Positions 9,470-18,860 of a DNA stretch of 64,000 nucleotides are shown piece by piece. The notes under the pieces are model-generated. The model did not search any database. It saw only the letters and a program-made list of their open reading frames with translations, and had not been told where the DNA came from. Origin of the DNA: Falsiroseomonas sp050563535 (GTDB taxonomy: Bacteria > Pseudomonadota > Alphaproteobacteria > Acetobacterales > Acetobacteraceae); assembly GCF_050563535.1 (NCBI RefSeq), contig NZ_JBNXUO010000005.1:62001-126000 (forward strand). The letters run 5' to 3'. The first letter of the stretch is position 1. Every line of letters begins with the position of its first letter. The translations under genes were made by a program, and so were the position numbers.

Positions 9470-10857
9470 ACGCGCGCGACCCACGCGCCGTCGCGGCCAT
9501 CGTCGCGAGCGCGCTGTTCATGCAGAACCTGGACTCCAGCGTCGTCGCCACGGCGCTGCCGGCGATGGCCCGGGACCTGGGCGAGGATCCCGTCCATCTC
9601 TCCGTCGCCATCACCTCCTACCTCGTCGCGCTCTGCGTCTGCATCCCGCTGTCGGGATGGGTGGCGGACCGCTTCGGGCCGCGCCGGGTGTTCATGGCGG
9701 CAATCATCGTCTTCGCCGGCGCCTCGGCCCTGGTCGGGCTGGCACAGGGCCTCGGCTCCCTCGTCGCGGCGCGGGTCCTGCAGGGGGTGGGCGGCGCGAT
9801 GATGGTGCCGGTCGGCCGCCTGCTCCTGCTGCGCCGCGTCACGAAGGAGGAGTTGCTGACCGCGATGACCTGGCTGACCATGCCGGGGCTGCTTGGCCCG
9901 GTCTGCGGCCCTCCGCTCGGCGGATTGCTGACCGATGCGGTGTCCTGGCGCGCGGTGTTCTGGCTGAACATCCCGGTCGGGCTGCTGGGACTCCTGCTGG
10001 TCCGCCGCTTCATCCCGGAGGTCGAGCGGCAGGATCCCGGGCCGCTCGATGCGCGCGGCCTCGCGCTCTGGGGTGCCGCGCTTGCGATGCTGATGGCGGG
10101 GCTCGAGACGGTGGGGCGGGGGATCGCGCCCGCTTGGTTCACCGCCCTGGCGTTTGCGGGCGGCCTCCTGCTCGGATGGCTGGCCGCGCGGCATTCGCAG
10201 GCGGTGGCGCGTCCCGCCGTCGATCTCGGCCTGTTGCGGGTGCCCACCTTCGGGATGCCCACGCTGGCGGGCACGGTGTTCCGTGCCGGGGCGGGCGCGG
10301 TGCCGTTCCTCCTGCCGCTGTCGCTGCAACTCGGCTTCGGCCTTTCAGCCGGCCAGAGCGGGCTGGTGACCTTCGCCTCCGCGCTTGGCGCCTTCGCGAT
10401 GAAGCCGCTGGTGCGCCCGCTGCTGCGCCGCTTCGGCTTCCGCGCGGTGCTGGGCGCGAACGGGCTGCTGACGGTGGCGAGCGTCGCCGTCTGCGCCGCC
10501 TTCGGGCCGGACTGGCCGATGGCGCTGATCTTCCTGGCGCTGGCCGCGGGCGGGCTGGCGCGGTCGCTGCAGTTCACCTCGCTCAACACGCTGTCCTTCG
10601 CCGACGTGCCGCAGCAGAAGCTTGCCGCCGCGACCGCGATGTCCGGCACGGTGCAGCAGCTTTCGGTCGCGCTCGGCGTCGTGCTCGGCTCGCTCGCGCT
10701 GTCGGTCAGCACGCATCTGACCGGGCACGCCGTGCCGGAGCCGACGGATTTCCGCGTCGCCTTCCTGGCGGCGGCGGCGGTGGTGCTGGCCTCCGTGCCC
10801 TTCGCGCTGCGCCTGCCGCGCGATGCCGGCGCGCGGGTGTCCGGTCACCGGCCCTGA
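9466..10857 (+). CDS. MFS transporter, DHA2/EmrB-QacA-like
   Basis: A 463-residue major facilitator protein beginning at GTG 9466, whose GTGA overlaps the previous stop. The N-terminal half shows motif D1-like NLDSSVVATALPAMARDLG, the motif A loop GWVADRFGPRR (~64-74) and motif C-like GLLGPVCGPPLGG, which mark H+-coupled drug exporters. Hydrophobic segments continue to the C-terminus. Coupling to an acyl-CoA-ligase-like gene suggests export of the ligase substrate or product, or uptake of its substrate, but this is inference. Family is firm, cargo unknown. Confidence 0.87.
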   Translation: MNARDPRAVAAIVASALFMQNLDSSVVATALPAMARDLGEDPVHLSVAITSYLVALCVCIPLSGWVADRFGPRRVFMAAIIVFAGASALVGLAQGLGSLVAARVLQGVGGAMMVPVGRLLLLRRVTKEELLTAMTWLTMPGLLGPVCGPPLGGLLTDAVSWRAVFWLNIPVGLLGLLLVRRFIPEVERQDPGPLDARGLALWGAALAMLMAGLETVGRGIAPAWFTALAFAGGLLLGWLAARHSQAVARPAVDLGLLRVPTFGMPTLAGTVFRAGAGAVPFLLPLSLQLGFGLSAGQSGLVTFASALGAFAMKPLVRPLLRRFGFRAVLGANGLLTVASVAVCAAFGPDWPMALIFLALAAGGLARSLQFTSLNTLSFADVPQQKLAAATAMSGTVQQLSVALGVVLGSLALSVSTHLTGHAVPEPTDFRVAFLAAAAVVLASVPFALRLPRDAGARVSGHRP

Positions 10858-10937
10858 CCGGCGCGCGGCCGCCGCAAGGCTGCTGCACCTCCGTCGCGGG
10901 CCGTGCCATGCTGGCCTGGCCCAGGGAGTCCTGCCCC

Positions 10938-13900
10938 ATGCCACGTCGCCTGCCGTCGCTGCTGCTGCTTGCCCTTGCGCTGCTGCTGCCGGCTCCCGCC
11001 CCTGCATTCGAGATGCCGGGCCTCGATCGCGATTCCGGTGCCTACGAGTCGGCGCTGACGCGCCGTTTCCCGGCCGGCGTCACCCCCCAGCAGCGCAGCG
11101 CGGCGGAAGGCCGTGCGCGCGCTGCGGAGGGCCGGGGCGACTGGGCCGCCGCCGCGGCGGCGTGGGAGGAGCGGATCGGCGGCGGCCAGGCGACGGCGGA
11201 TCACTGGATGGCCCTGGCCAACGCCCAGCTCCGCCGAACCCCTGCGGAGCCGGCGCGCGCGTTGCAGGCAGCCTGGCGTGCCTACATGATGGTGCCTGGC
11301 GGCCCGCCGGAGATCCCCTCCCTGTTGGTGATGGCGGAGGCGCTGCGGCGGATGGACCGTCCGGCCATGTCCATCCAGGCGCTGGAGGCCGTGGCCGAAC
11401 GTGCGCCCGACGACGCACGCCATCGCGACGCACTGGCCGCCGCGCGCCGCGCCGCTGGCCTGCTGGTCCGCACCCTGCGCACCGAGCCGGATGCCGAGCC
11501 GGCGCGCGCCTGCATCGAGTTCACCACCCCGCCCGCCCGCCGCAGCGACTGGCAGCCGGGCGACTGGCTGCGCGCCGAACCCCCGCTGCCGGGGATGGCC
11601 GTGGTGCGTGAGGGCGACGTGCTCTGCGTCGCCGGCCTGCCCTGGGGACGCACCACGCGGCTGACGCTGCGCGCCGGCATGCCGGGCGAGGACGGGTTGC
11701 GGCTGAACCGCGACACGGCCGTCAATGTCGCGATGCCCAACCGCGCCCCGCGCATCGCCTTCGACAGCCGCGCCTTCATCCTGCCGCGCGGGCAGGAGCC
11801 GCGCGTCACCGTCGCGACGGTCAACGTCGCCGCCGTCAGCCTCCGGCTGATCCGCGTCACCGAACGCAACCTGGTCGGCCTGACGCGGGACTGGCGGCCT
11901 GGCGAGCAGATGGAGCAGTGGGTCGCCGAGAACCTGGCGGACGACACCGGGCGCCTCGTCTGGCAGGGGCGCGCCGAACTGCCGCCCGCGGAGGCGAACC
12001 GCCTGGCGCGCAGCGCGCTGCCGCTGCCCGATGCGGTGCGCAATGCCGGGCCTGGCCTGTATGTCCTGGTCGCGCAGCCCGGGGACGGCACGCCGCAGCG
12101 CTTCGCGGCCGGCGCGGCGTCCGCGCTGCCGATCCTGGCGACCGACCTCGGCATCACCGCCTGGCGTGGGCCGCAGGGAGTTGCGGCGCAGATCCGCGCC
12201 TTCTCCGACGCGCGGCCGCGCGCGGGCGTGCGCGTCGCGCTGCTGGCGCGCAACAACGACATCCTGGCCGAGGCGACCACGGCCGAGGATGGGCTGGTGC
12301 GCTTCGCGGCGGCCACGCTGCGCGGCACCGGGCCGCTGGCCCCGGTCGCGCTGCACGCCTTCGCCGGCGACGACTTCGCCGCGCTCGACCTGCTGACCGC
12401 GTCCTTCGACCTGTCCGACCGCGGAGCCGCCGGCCGGCCGCATCCGGGCGCGCTCGATGCCTTCGTCTGGCTCGACCGCGGGATCTACCGCCCGGGCGAG
12501 ACGGTGCAGGTCGGCGCGCTGCTGCGCGACGCCGGCGGGCAGCCGGTGGACATCCCGGCACGGCTGCGCGTGCGGCGCCCGAACGGGCAGGTCTTCTTCC
12601 AGGCCGTGCCGCAGCGCCTGGGCGGCTCCGCCTTCGTGCTGCCGGTCGAACTCTCGCCCAGCGCGCCGATGGGCGCCTGGACGGTGGAGGTCCTCGCCGA
12701 TCCCGATGCCCCGCCGATCGGCACCGCCGCCTTCCGCGTCGAGGCCTTCGTGCCCGAGCGGCTGGAGGTGACGGCCGGGCCCGCGCCCGGGCCGCTCGTG
12801 CCGGGCCGAGCGCTCGACATCCCGGTCACGGCGCGCTTCCTCTACGGCGCGCCGGGCGCCGGGCTGACCGGCACGGCCGAGCTGCGCCTGTCGCCCGACG
12901 AGACGCCGTTCGAGCCATGGCGTGGCTGGCGCTTCGGCCTGATGGAGGAGAGCTTCGCGCCGGAGCTGCAGAGCTTCGACATCCCCGAGACGGACGCGCA
13001 GGGCCGTGCGACGCTGACGCTGAACCTGCCCTCCGCCCCCGACACCACCCGCCCCGTCAAGGCGGATGTGACGGTGCTGATCGGCGAACCGGGCGGGCGC
13101 ACCAGCGGCACGCGCCTTTCGCTGCCGGTGCGCGCGCGCGGCACGCTGCTGGCGATCCGCCCCGCCTTCCAGGGCGGCGCGGTGGACGCCGATGCGGAAG
13201 CCGCCTTCGACATCGCCGCGGTCAGTCCCGACGGGCAGGCCATCGGCGCGCAACTGCGGCTCCGGCTGGTGCGGGAAAGGCCGGACTGGCGCATCGTGCT
13301 GCGCGGGCAGTTGGCCCGCTACGAGACCGTCTGGCGCGACGAACCGGTCGATTCGACGGACCTGGCCGTGGCCCCGTCGCAGCCGGCCCGCTTCGCCCGG
13401 CGCCTGCCCTTCGGGCGCTACCGCATCGAGGTGACGGAGCCGAACGGGCTTGCCGTCGCGTCCTATCGGTTCCGCGCCGGCTGGGCCGGGGAGCAGGCGG
13501 CGGAAGTGCCGGACCGCGTCGATGTCGCGGCCGACCGGCGCGCCTATGCCGCGGGCGAGGTGGCGCGGCTGCGCATCACGCCGCCCTTCGCCGGCCGCGC
13601 CAGCATCGCCGTGCTGACCGACCGCGTCGTGTCCCTGCGCGAGGTCGAGGTGGCGGAAGCAGGCACCGAGGTCGATGTGCCGGTGGATGGCGCATGGGGG
13701 CCCGGCGCCCATGTCGCCGTCACCGTCTTCCGCGCCGGCGATGCACCGGCCGGCCGCCCGGGCCGCGCGCTCGGGCTGGCATGGCTCGGCCTCGATCCCG
13801 CGGCGCGGCGGGTGGAGGTGGCCATCGAGACGCCGGACCTGCTGCGCCCGCGCCAGCGGGTGGAGGTGCCCCTGCGCCTCACCGGCGTTGCGGGCGGCAG

Positions 13901-16121
13901 CGCCATGCTGACGCTGGCGGCGGTGGATGAGGGCATCCTGCGCCTGACGGGTTTCCGATCGCCCGACCCGGTGGAGCACTTCCTGGCGCGCCGTCGCCTC
14001 GGGATCGACATCCGTGACGACTACGGCCGGCTGATCGCGCCCGCGGAAGGGGACGCGGCGGCGCTGCGACAGGGTGGCGACGGCTTCGACACGGCGGGCC
14101 TGCTGCAGATCCCGCAGCGCGTCGTCGCGCTGTTCAGCGGCGTGGTGCGGGTCGGGGCCGATGGCCGCGCCTCCGTCCCGCTCGACCTGCCGGATTTCGC
14201 GGGCGAGTTGCGGCTGATGGCGGTGGCCTGGGACGGCGCGCGCGTGGGTGCCGCGTCCCGGCCGGTCACGGTGCGGGAGTCGGCGGTGGCGGAGGCGCTG
14301 CTGCCGCGCTTCCTCGCGCCCGGCGACGAGGTGCGCCTGCCGCTGCTGCTGCACAACCTGGAACTGCCCGCGGGCGAGTTCGCCGTCACCCTCGCCGCAT
14401 CTGGTGCGATCGAACTGGCCGGGCCGGCGCAGCTTCGGCAGGCGCTCGGGTCCGGCGCGCGCGCGCAGCCCGTCTCCGCCCTGCGTGCCATGGTGGCGGG
14501 GGAAGGCGTGCTGCGGCTGTCCGTCACCGGCCCCGGCGGCTTCTCCACCGAGCGGGAGGCGGCGATCACGGTGCGGTCGTCCCGCCCGCCGGTGACCGAG
14601 ATCGCGACCACCACGCTCGCCGCGGGCGCGCAGGCCCCGGTGCCCGTGCCGTCCGACCGCTTCATCCCCGGCACCTGGCGGGCCGGCGCGATGTGGGGGG
14701 CGCCCGTGCGCTACGACACGGCGGCGCTGCTGGCCAGCCTCAGGCGCTTCCCGCTGGACTGCCTGGAACAGGCGGCGTCCCGCGTGCTCGCGCTCAGCTT
14801 CGCGCCCCAGAACCCGGACACCGCGCAGGAGGATGCGGCGCTGCTCGGCCGCGCCATCGCCTCGGTGCTCGATCGCCAGCGATACGATGGCCGCTTCGGC
14901 TTCTGGAACGCCGAGGGCGACGTGCACCAATGGGCGAGCCTCTATGCGGTGGAGGCGCTGCTGCGCGCCCGCGCCGCCGGTGCGACCGTGCCGGATGCCG
15001 CGCTGGACGATGCGCTGAAGGCGATCGAGGAGGGGCTCGACCTGTCCTGGGACGGTCCGGAGGCGCTGGCCGTCCAGGCCTATCGCGTGCATGTGCTGGC
15101 ACTGGCCGGCCGCAACCGGCTTGGCGCCGCCCGGCGGCTGGCCGAACGGGCGGAGGCGCTGCCCACGCCGCTGTCCCGCGCGCAGGTGGCCGCGACCTTT
15201 GCCCGCGCCGGCGACCGCGCCCGGGCGGAATCGCTGTTCACGGCCGCCCTCGCCAATCCGTCCCGCAACATGTGGTACGCGGATTACGGCACCGCGGCGC
15301 GCGATTCGCTGGCCATCGCGTTGCTGCTGAAGGAGAGCGGTGTCGCGCAGGACCGCCTTCCGGCGCTGCTCGGGCGCCTGCCGGGCGCGGATTTCACGCC
15401 GGCGGTGACAAACACGCAGGAGCAGGCCTGGGCGATCGCGGCCGCGGGCGTGCTGGGGCGTGACGGCAGGCCGGCGCGGATCACTCTGGACGGGCGCGAC
15501 CTGCCGGTGCAGCCGGTGGTCACCGCGTCGCTCGGCGCACCGGGCGTCGCCATCAACCGCGGCGACCAGCCCGTGACACAGTCCGTCTCGGTCACCGGCG
15601 TGCCGACCTCCCCGTTGCCCGCCGCCACGCAGGGCATGCGGGTGGCGCGGCGCTTCTACGACCTTGCCGGCCAGCCGCTGAGCCTGGATGCGTTGCGGGG
15701 CGGCACGAATTTCGTGCTGCTGATGGAGCTGCGCGCCACGACGGGCGAACGGCACGAGGCGATGATGGTCCAGGGCCTGCCCGCCGGATGGGAGATAGCT
15801 GGGCGTCTGCCCGCCGGCGACGTCGCGGGCATGCCGTGGCTGGGCACGCTGACCGCGGCGCTGTCGGTGCCGGCGCGCGACGACCGTTTCTCGGCCGCGG
15901 TGGAGCTGACGCCGGAGGCGCCGCTCGCGCGCCTGGCCGTGCGGCTGCGCGCCGTGACGCCGGGCCGGTTCGAACTGCCGGGGCTCGAGGCGCAGGACAT
16001 GTACCGCCCGGGCGTCTTCGCGCGCCAGAACAGCGCACGGGTCGCCGTGCTCGGCGCCGACGACCCGGCGCCCCCTGCGCCAGCCCCCGCCACCGGCCAG
16101 CGCGGGAGCACGCCCCGGTGA
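10938..16121 (+). CDS. Bacterial alpha-2-macroglobulin family protein with thioester
   Basis: A very large protein (1727 residues), the usual size of YfhM-type bacterial alpha-2-macroglobulins. These trap invading proteases in the periplasm by covalent linkage through an internal thioester. A signal peptide is seen (MPRRLPSLLLLALALLL...APAFE). The MG2 signature GIYRPGETVQVGALLRDAGG lies near residue 515, and the thioester motif CLEQ at C1275-Q1278 is intact. Unlike E. coli YfhM there is no lipobox Cys after the signal peptide, so it is probably soluble and periplasmic. Start chosen at ATG 10938, with AGGGAG 9-10 nt upstream. pbpC follows 80 nt later, the classic A2M-PBP1C pairing thought to link protease defence to cell-wall repair. 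Confidence 0.92.
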   Translation: MPRRLPSLLLLALALLLPAPAPAFEMPGLDRDSGAYESALTRRFPAGVTPQQRSAAEGRARAAEGRGDWAAAAAAWEERIGGGQATADHWMALANAQLRRTPAEPARALQAAWRAYMMVPGGPPEIPSLLVMAEALRRMDRPAMSIQALEAVAERAPDDARHRDALAAARRAAGLLVRTLRTEPDAEPARACIEFTTPPARRSDWQPGDWLRAEPPLPGMAVVREGDVLCVAGLPWGRTTRLTLRAGMPGEDGLRLNRDTAVNVAMPNRAPRIAFDSRAFILPRGQEPRVTVATVNVAAVSLRLIRVTERNLVGLTRDWRPGEQMEQWVAENLADDTGRLVWQGRAELPPAEANRLARSALPLPDAVRNAGPGLYVLVAQPGDGTPQRFAAGAASALPILATDLGITAWRGPQGVAAQIRAFSDARPRAGVRVALLARNNDILAEATTAEDGLVRFAAATLRGTGPLAPVALHAFAGDDFAALDLLTASFDLSDRGAAGRPHPGALDAFVWLDRGIYRPGETVQVGALLRDAGGQPVDIPARLRVRRPNGQVFFQAVPQRLGGSAFVLPVELSPSAPMGAWTVEVLADPDAPPIGTAAFRVEAFVPERLEVTAGPAPGPLVPGRALDIPVTARFLYGAPGAGLTGTAELRLSPDETPFEPWRGWRFGLMEESFAPELQSFDIPETDAQGRATLTLNLPSAPDTTRPVKADVTVLIGEPGGRTSGTRLSLPVRARGTLLAIRPAFQGGAVDADAEAAFDIAAVSPDGQAIGAQLRLRLVRERPDWRIVLRGQLARYETVWRDEPVDSTDLAVAPSQPARFARRLPFGRYRIEVTEPNGLAVASYRFRAGWAGEQAAEVPDRVDVAADRRAYAAGEVARLRITPPFAGRASIAVLTDRVVSLREVEVAEAGTEVDVPVDGAWGPGAHVAVTVFRAGDAPAGRPGRALGLAWLGLDPAARRVEVAIETPDLLRPRQRVEVPLRLTGVAGGSAMLTLAAVDEGILRLTGFRSPDPVEHFLARRRLGIDIRDDYGRLIAPAEGDAAALRQGGDGFDTAGLLQIPQRVVALFSGVVRVGADGRASVPLDLPDFAGELRLMAVAWDGARVGAASRPVTVRESAVAEALLPRFLAPGDEVRLPLLLHNLELPAGEFAVTLAASGAIELAGPAQLRQALGSGARAQPVSALRAMVAGEGVLRLSVTGPGGFSTEREAAITVRSSRPPVTEIATTTLAAGAQAPVPVPSDRFIPGTWRAGAMWGAPVRYDTAALLASLRRFPLDCLEQAASRVLALSFAPQNPDTAQEDAALLGRAIASVLDRQRYDGRFGFWNAEGDVHQWASLYAVEALLRARAAGATVPDAALDDALKAIEEGLDLSWDGPEALAVQAYRVHVLALAGRNRLGAARRLAERAEALPTPLSRAQVAATFARAGDRARAESLFTAALANPSRNMWYADYGTAARDSLAIALLLKESGVAQDRLPALLGRLPGADFTPAVTNTQEQAWAIAAAGVLGRDGRPARITLDGRDLPVQPVVTASLGAPGVAINRGDQPVTQSVSVTGVPTSPLPAATQGMRVARRFYDLAGQPLSLDALRGGTNFVLLMELRATTGERHEAMMVQGLPAGWEIAGRLPAGDVAGMPWLGTLTAALSVPARDDRFSAAVELTPEAPLARLAVRLRAVTPGRFELPGLEAQDMYRPGVFARQNSARVAVLGADDPAPPAPAPATGQRGSTPR

Positions 16122-16145
16122 GCCGCGGCGCAACGCTGTCCGCGT

Positions 16146-16184
16146 CCCCCGCCCCTGGGCGGCGGAAGCGGTCCGGGGCGGGGG
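16146..16184 (+). promoter_or_regulatory. Intercistronic stem-loop between A2M and pbpC
   Basis: A perfect 10-bp inverted repeat (CCCCCGCCCC at 16146-16155, GGGGCGGGGG at 16175-16184) with a 19-nt loop lies in the 80-nt gap. There is no T-run, so it is not a clear terminator. It may stabilise or attenuate the transcript between the two genes. Confidence 0.4.
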
Positions 16185-16201
16185 GCTGAACCGCGGGCAC
16201 C

Positions 16202-18163
16202 ATGCGCCGGGCCACCCGATGGATGCTGGAAGCCGCCGTGGTCGTCCTCGTGGCGGCCCTGGCGCTCGACCGCCTGTTCCCGCCGGACCTCACCCGGCTG
16301 GAGGCCGCGGGTGTCGAGGTGCTCGACCGGGAGGGGCGCACGCTGTCGGTCCTGCCCGCGCCCGGCGGGACCTGGCGCCTGCGCACCACCACCGCCGATG
16401 TGCCGCCGCACCTGGTCGGGATGCTGGTCGCGGCAGAGGACCGGCGGTTCCGCCGCCATCCCGGCGTCGATCCCCTCGCGCTCGGCCGGGCGGCGCTGCA
16501 ATGGGCGCGTGCCGGGCGCGTCGTGTCGGGCGGCTCCACGCTGACGATGCAGGCCGCGCGACTGCTGGAGCCGCGCCCGCGCACCCTGCGGAGCAAGGCG
16601 ATCGAGGCGCTGCGCGCGCTGCAGCTGGAATCGCGGTTCGGCAAGGACGAGATCCTCGGCATCTGGCTGACGCTGGCGCCGCAGGGCGGCAACCTGGAGG
16701 GGCTGCGCGCCGGCTCCCTCGCCTGGTTCGGGCGGCCGCCGGCGACGCTGGATGCGGCGGAATCGGCCTTGCTGGTGGCACTCGCCCGCCGGCCGGAGGC
16801 GCTGCGGCCCGATCGCCACCCGGACGCCGCGCGGCGTGCGCGCGATGCCGTGCTGCTGGCCCGCGCGGCGGGGGCCGGCGGCGTCTCCGCCGCGGAACGC
16901 GCGCTGGCCCTGGCCACCGAGGTGCCCGCCCGCCGGCAGCCTATGCCGCGCCTTGCGCCCCATCTGGCGCGCGACCTCGGGCGACGTGCCCTGCCGGGCA
17001 GCCGCATCCCGACCACGCTCGACCGCGAGATGCAGGCGGCGGCGGAACGCCTGGCGGCGCGGGCCCTCGCCGACCTGCCCGACCGGGCGGCGGTCGCGCT
17101 GGTGATCGCCGAGATCGCGTCGCGCGAGATGCGCGCCCTTGTCGGCGGCGCCTATGCCGAGGAGGGCCGGGCAGGGATGCTCGACCTCACGCGTGCCGTG
17201 CGCTCTCCGGGCTCCGCGCTGAAGCCCTTCCTCTACGCCATGGCCTTCGAACAGGGGCTCGCGCGTCCTGAGACGGTGCTGTCCGACCAGCCACTCCGCT
17301 TCGGTGCCTATGCACCCGAGAACTTCGACCGAGGCTTCGCCGGCCGTGTCACCGCGGCGGATGCGCTGCGCCAGTCCCTGAACCTGCCCGCCGTCGCTCT
17401 GCTGGACGGCATCGGCGCGCTGCGCTTCACAACCGCGTTGAAGGCAGCCGGTGCGCCGCCGCGCCTGCCACCAGGGGGCGAGGCCTCCTTGCCGCTGGCG
17501 CTCGGCGGGGCGGGCACGACCCTGCGGGAGATGGTGGGGCTCTACGCGCTGCTCGGCGATGCTGGCCACGCGGCGCCGCTGACGGTGACACCGGGGCGGC
17601 CACCGGGCCGCCTGCCCGTCATCGCGCCGCAGGCGGCGGCGCAGGTCGCGGCGGTGCTCGTGCAACCCTTCCCGGGCGGTGGCCCTGCCGGCATCGCCTG
17701 GAAGACCGGCACTTCCTGGGGCGGACGGGATGCCTGGGCCTTCGGGCTGGACGGCCGGCATGTGGCGGGCGTGTGGGTCGGCCGTCCCGACGGGACGCCC
17801 ATCCCCGGGGCGACCGGGCGCAGCCTGGCGCTGCCGCTGCTGGCGCAGGCCTTCGCACTGGTGCCGCCCGTGCCGCGGGCACCGCTGGTGGTGCGCCCGA
17901 TGTCCTCGCCGCTGGCCGAGCCTGCCGACCGGCTCCGGCTGCTGTTCCCCATGCCTGGTGCGACGCTTGCGGAAGGCGGGCCGGTGACCCTCCGCGCCGC
18001 GGGTGGCCGGCGGCCGCTGACCTTCCTGGTGGACGGCGCGCCGCTGGCCCATGAACGCGCCCGGCGCGACGCGGCCTGGGTGCCGCCGGGCCCGGGTTTC
18101 TACCGCATCACCGTGCTCGATGCGGATGGCGCCGCCGCCGCGGCCGAACTGCGCGTCAGGTAG
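16202..18163 (+). CDS. pbpC: Penicillin-binding protein 1C
   Basis: A 653-residue bifunctional class A PBP of the 1C type, anchored by one N-terminal transmembrane helix (~9-22). The glycosyltransferase domain has the catalytic Glu in AAEDRRFRRHPGVD (E79) and GGSTLTMQAARLL (110-122). The transpeptidase domain has the nucleophile SxxK at S338-K341 (SPGSALKPF), SLN at 392-394 and KTGTS at 501-505; all are intact. A C-terminal BiPBP_C domain occupies ~565-650. It polymerises and cross-links peptidoglycan in the periplasm. Its position after the A2M gene matches the conserved A2M-pbpC locus. The 3' end overlaps the convergent pseudouridine synthase by 8 bases. Confidence 0.94.
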   Translation: MRRATRWMLEAAVVVLVAALALDRLFPPDLTRLEAAGVEVLDREGRTLSVLPAPGGTWRLRTTTADVPPHLVGMLVAAEDRRFRRHPGVDPLALGRAALQWARAGRVVSGGSTLTMQAARLLEPRPRTLRSKAIEALRALQLESRFGKDEILGIWLTLAPQGGNLEGLRAGSLAWFGRPPATLDAAESALLVALARRPEALRPDRHPDAARRARDAVLLARAAGAGGVSAAERALALATEVPARRQPMPRLAPHLARDLGRRALPGSRIPTTLDREMQAAAERLAARALADLPDRAAVALVIAEIASREMRALVGGAYAEEGRAGMLDLTRAVRSPGSALKPFLYAMAFEQGLARPETVLSDQPLRFGAYAPENFDRGFAGRVTAADALRQSLNLPAVALLDGIGALRFTTALKAAGAPPRLPPGGEASLPLALGGAGTTLREMVGLYALLGDAGHAAPLTVTPGRPPGRLPVIAPQAAAQVAAVLVQPFPGGGPAGIAWKTGTSWGGRDAWAFGLDGRHVAGVWVGRPDGTPIPGATGRSLALPLLAQAFALVPPVPRAPLVVRPMSSPLAEPADRLRLLFPMPGATLAEGGPVTLRAAGGRRPLTFLVDGAPLAHERARRDAAWVPPGPGFYRITVLDADGAAAAAELRVR

Positions 18164-18860
18164 GGCCGCCGCAGGCGGCGATGGCGGCGCGCATGTGGCC
18201 GGGCACCCCCGCCTCGATCCGCAGCGGCGGATCGAGCGGCAGCGAAACCTCGCGCGCCAGCAGGTGCAGCCCGCCGCCCGCCTCGCCATAGACGGGGTCG
18301 CCCAGGATCGGGTGGCCGAGATGGGCGCAATGGACGCGCAGCTGGTGGGTGCGGCCCGTCTCCGGCTGCAACTCGACCCAGGTCATGCCTCCCCCGCGCC
18401 CGAGCACGCGCCATGCGCTGCGCGCGGCATCGCCCCCCGGGTGGACCTCCATGCGCCAGCCCCGCGCGGCGCTGCTCACCTTGCGGAGCGGCGCATCGAC
18501 CACGCCTGACTCGCCGGCGAGCGTCCCGCGCAGCACCGCCCAGTAGATCTTGCCCACGCGCCGTTCCGCGAACAGCGCGTTCAGCCTGGTGAGCATCGGC
18601 GCGGTGCGGCCAAGCACCAGGCAACCCGCCGTGTCGGCATCCAGCCGGTGTGCCGGCTGCGGGTCGCGCCGCTTGCCCATGCGGAGCGCGGGCAGCCATC
18701 CCTCCAGCGCCTCGCCGCTGCGGGCAGAGACGGGAAGGCCCGCGGGCTTGTCGAGCACGAGCAGTTCCGGCCCGACATGCAGCAGCCGCTGGTGCAGCCA
18801 CCCGGGCGGCGCAATCTCCCCTTTGCGCGGCGTTGCGGGGGAGGGCAGCCTGGGGCGCAT
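18156..18860 (-). CDS. RluA-family pseudouridine synthase
   Basis: A 234-residue enzyme that isomerises uridine to pseudouridine in rRNA or tRNA. The catalytic motif HRLDADTAGCLVL contains the essential Asp, and PETGRTHQLRVHCAHLGHPILGDPVYG is the second conserved block (split over ~155-181). LLVLDKPAGLPV is the family N-terminal motif. There is no S4 RNA-binding domain, as in the short RluA/RluF-like clade. The ATG at 18860 is chosen; an extension to 18911 is low-complexity. Its start overlaps the start of the divergent pfkB gene (CATG shared). The specific RNA target cannot be told. Confidence 0.88.
   Translation of the reverse strand: MRPRLPSPATPRKGEIAPPGWLHQRLLHVGPELLVLDKPAGLPVSARSGEALEGWLPALRMGKRRDPQPAHRLDADTAGCLVLGRTAPMLTRLNALFAERRVGKIYWAVLRGTLAGESGVVDAPLRKVSSAARGWRMEVHPGGDAARSAWRVLGRGGGMTWVELQPETGRTHQLRVHCAHLGHPILGDPVYGEAGGGLHLLAREVSLPLDPPLRIEAGVPGHMRAAIAACGGPT

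Noticed and set aside
10845..16133. Very long open frame (over 1700 codons) on the minus strand opposite the alpha-2-macroglobulin gene
   Set aside because: Its translation is Arg/Gly/His-rich without any domain, and it is the mirror of a high-GC coding gene. The plus-strand frame has signal peptide, MG2 and thioester motifs.
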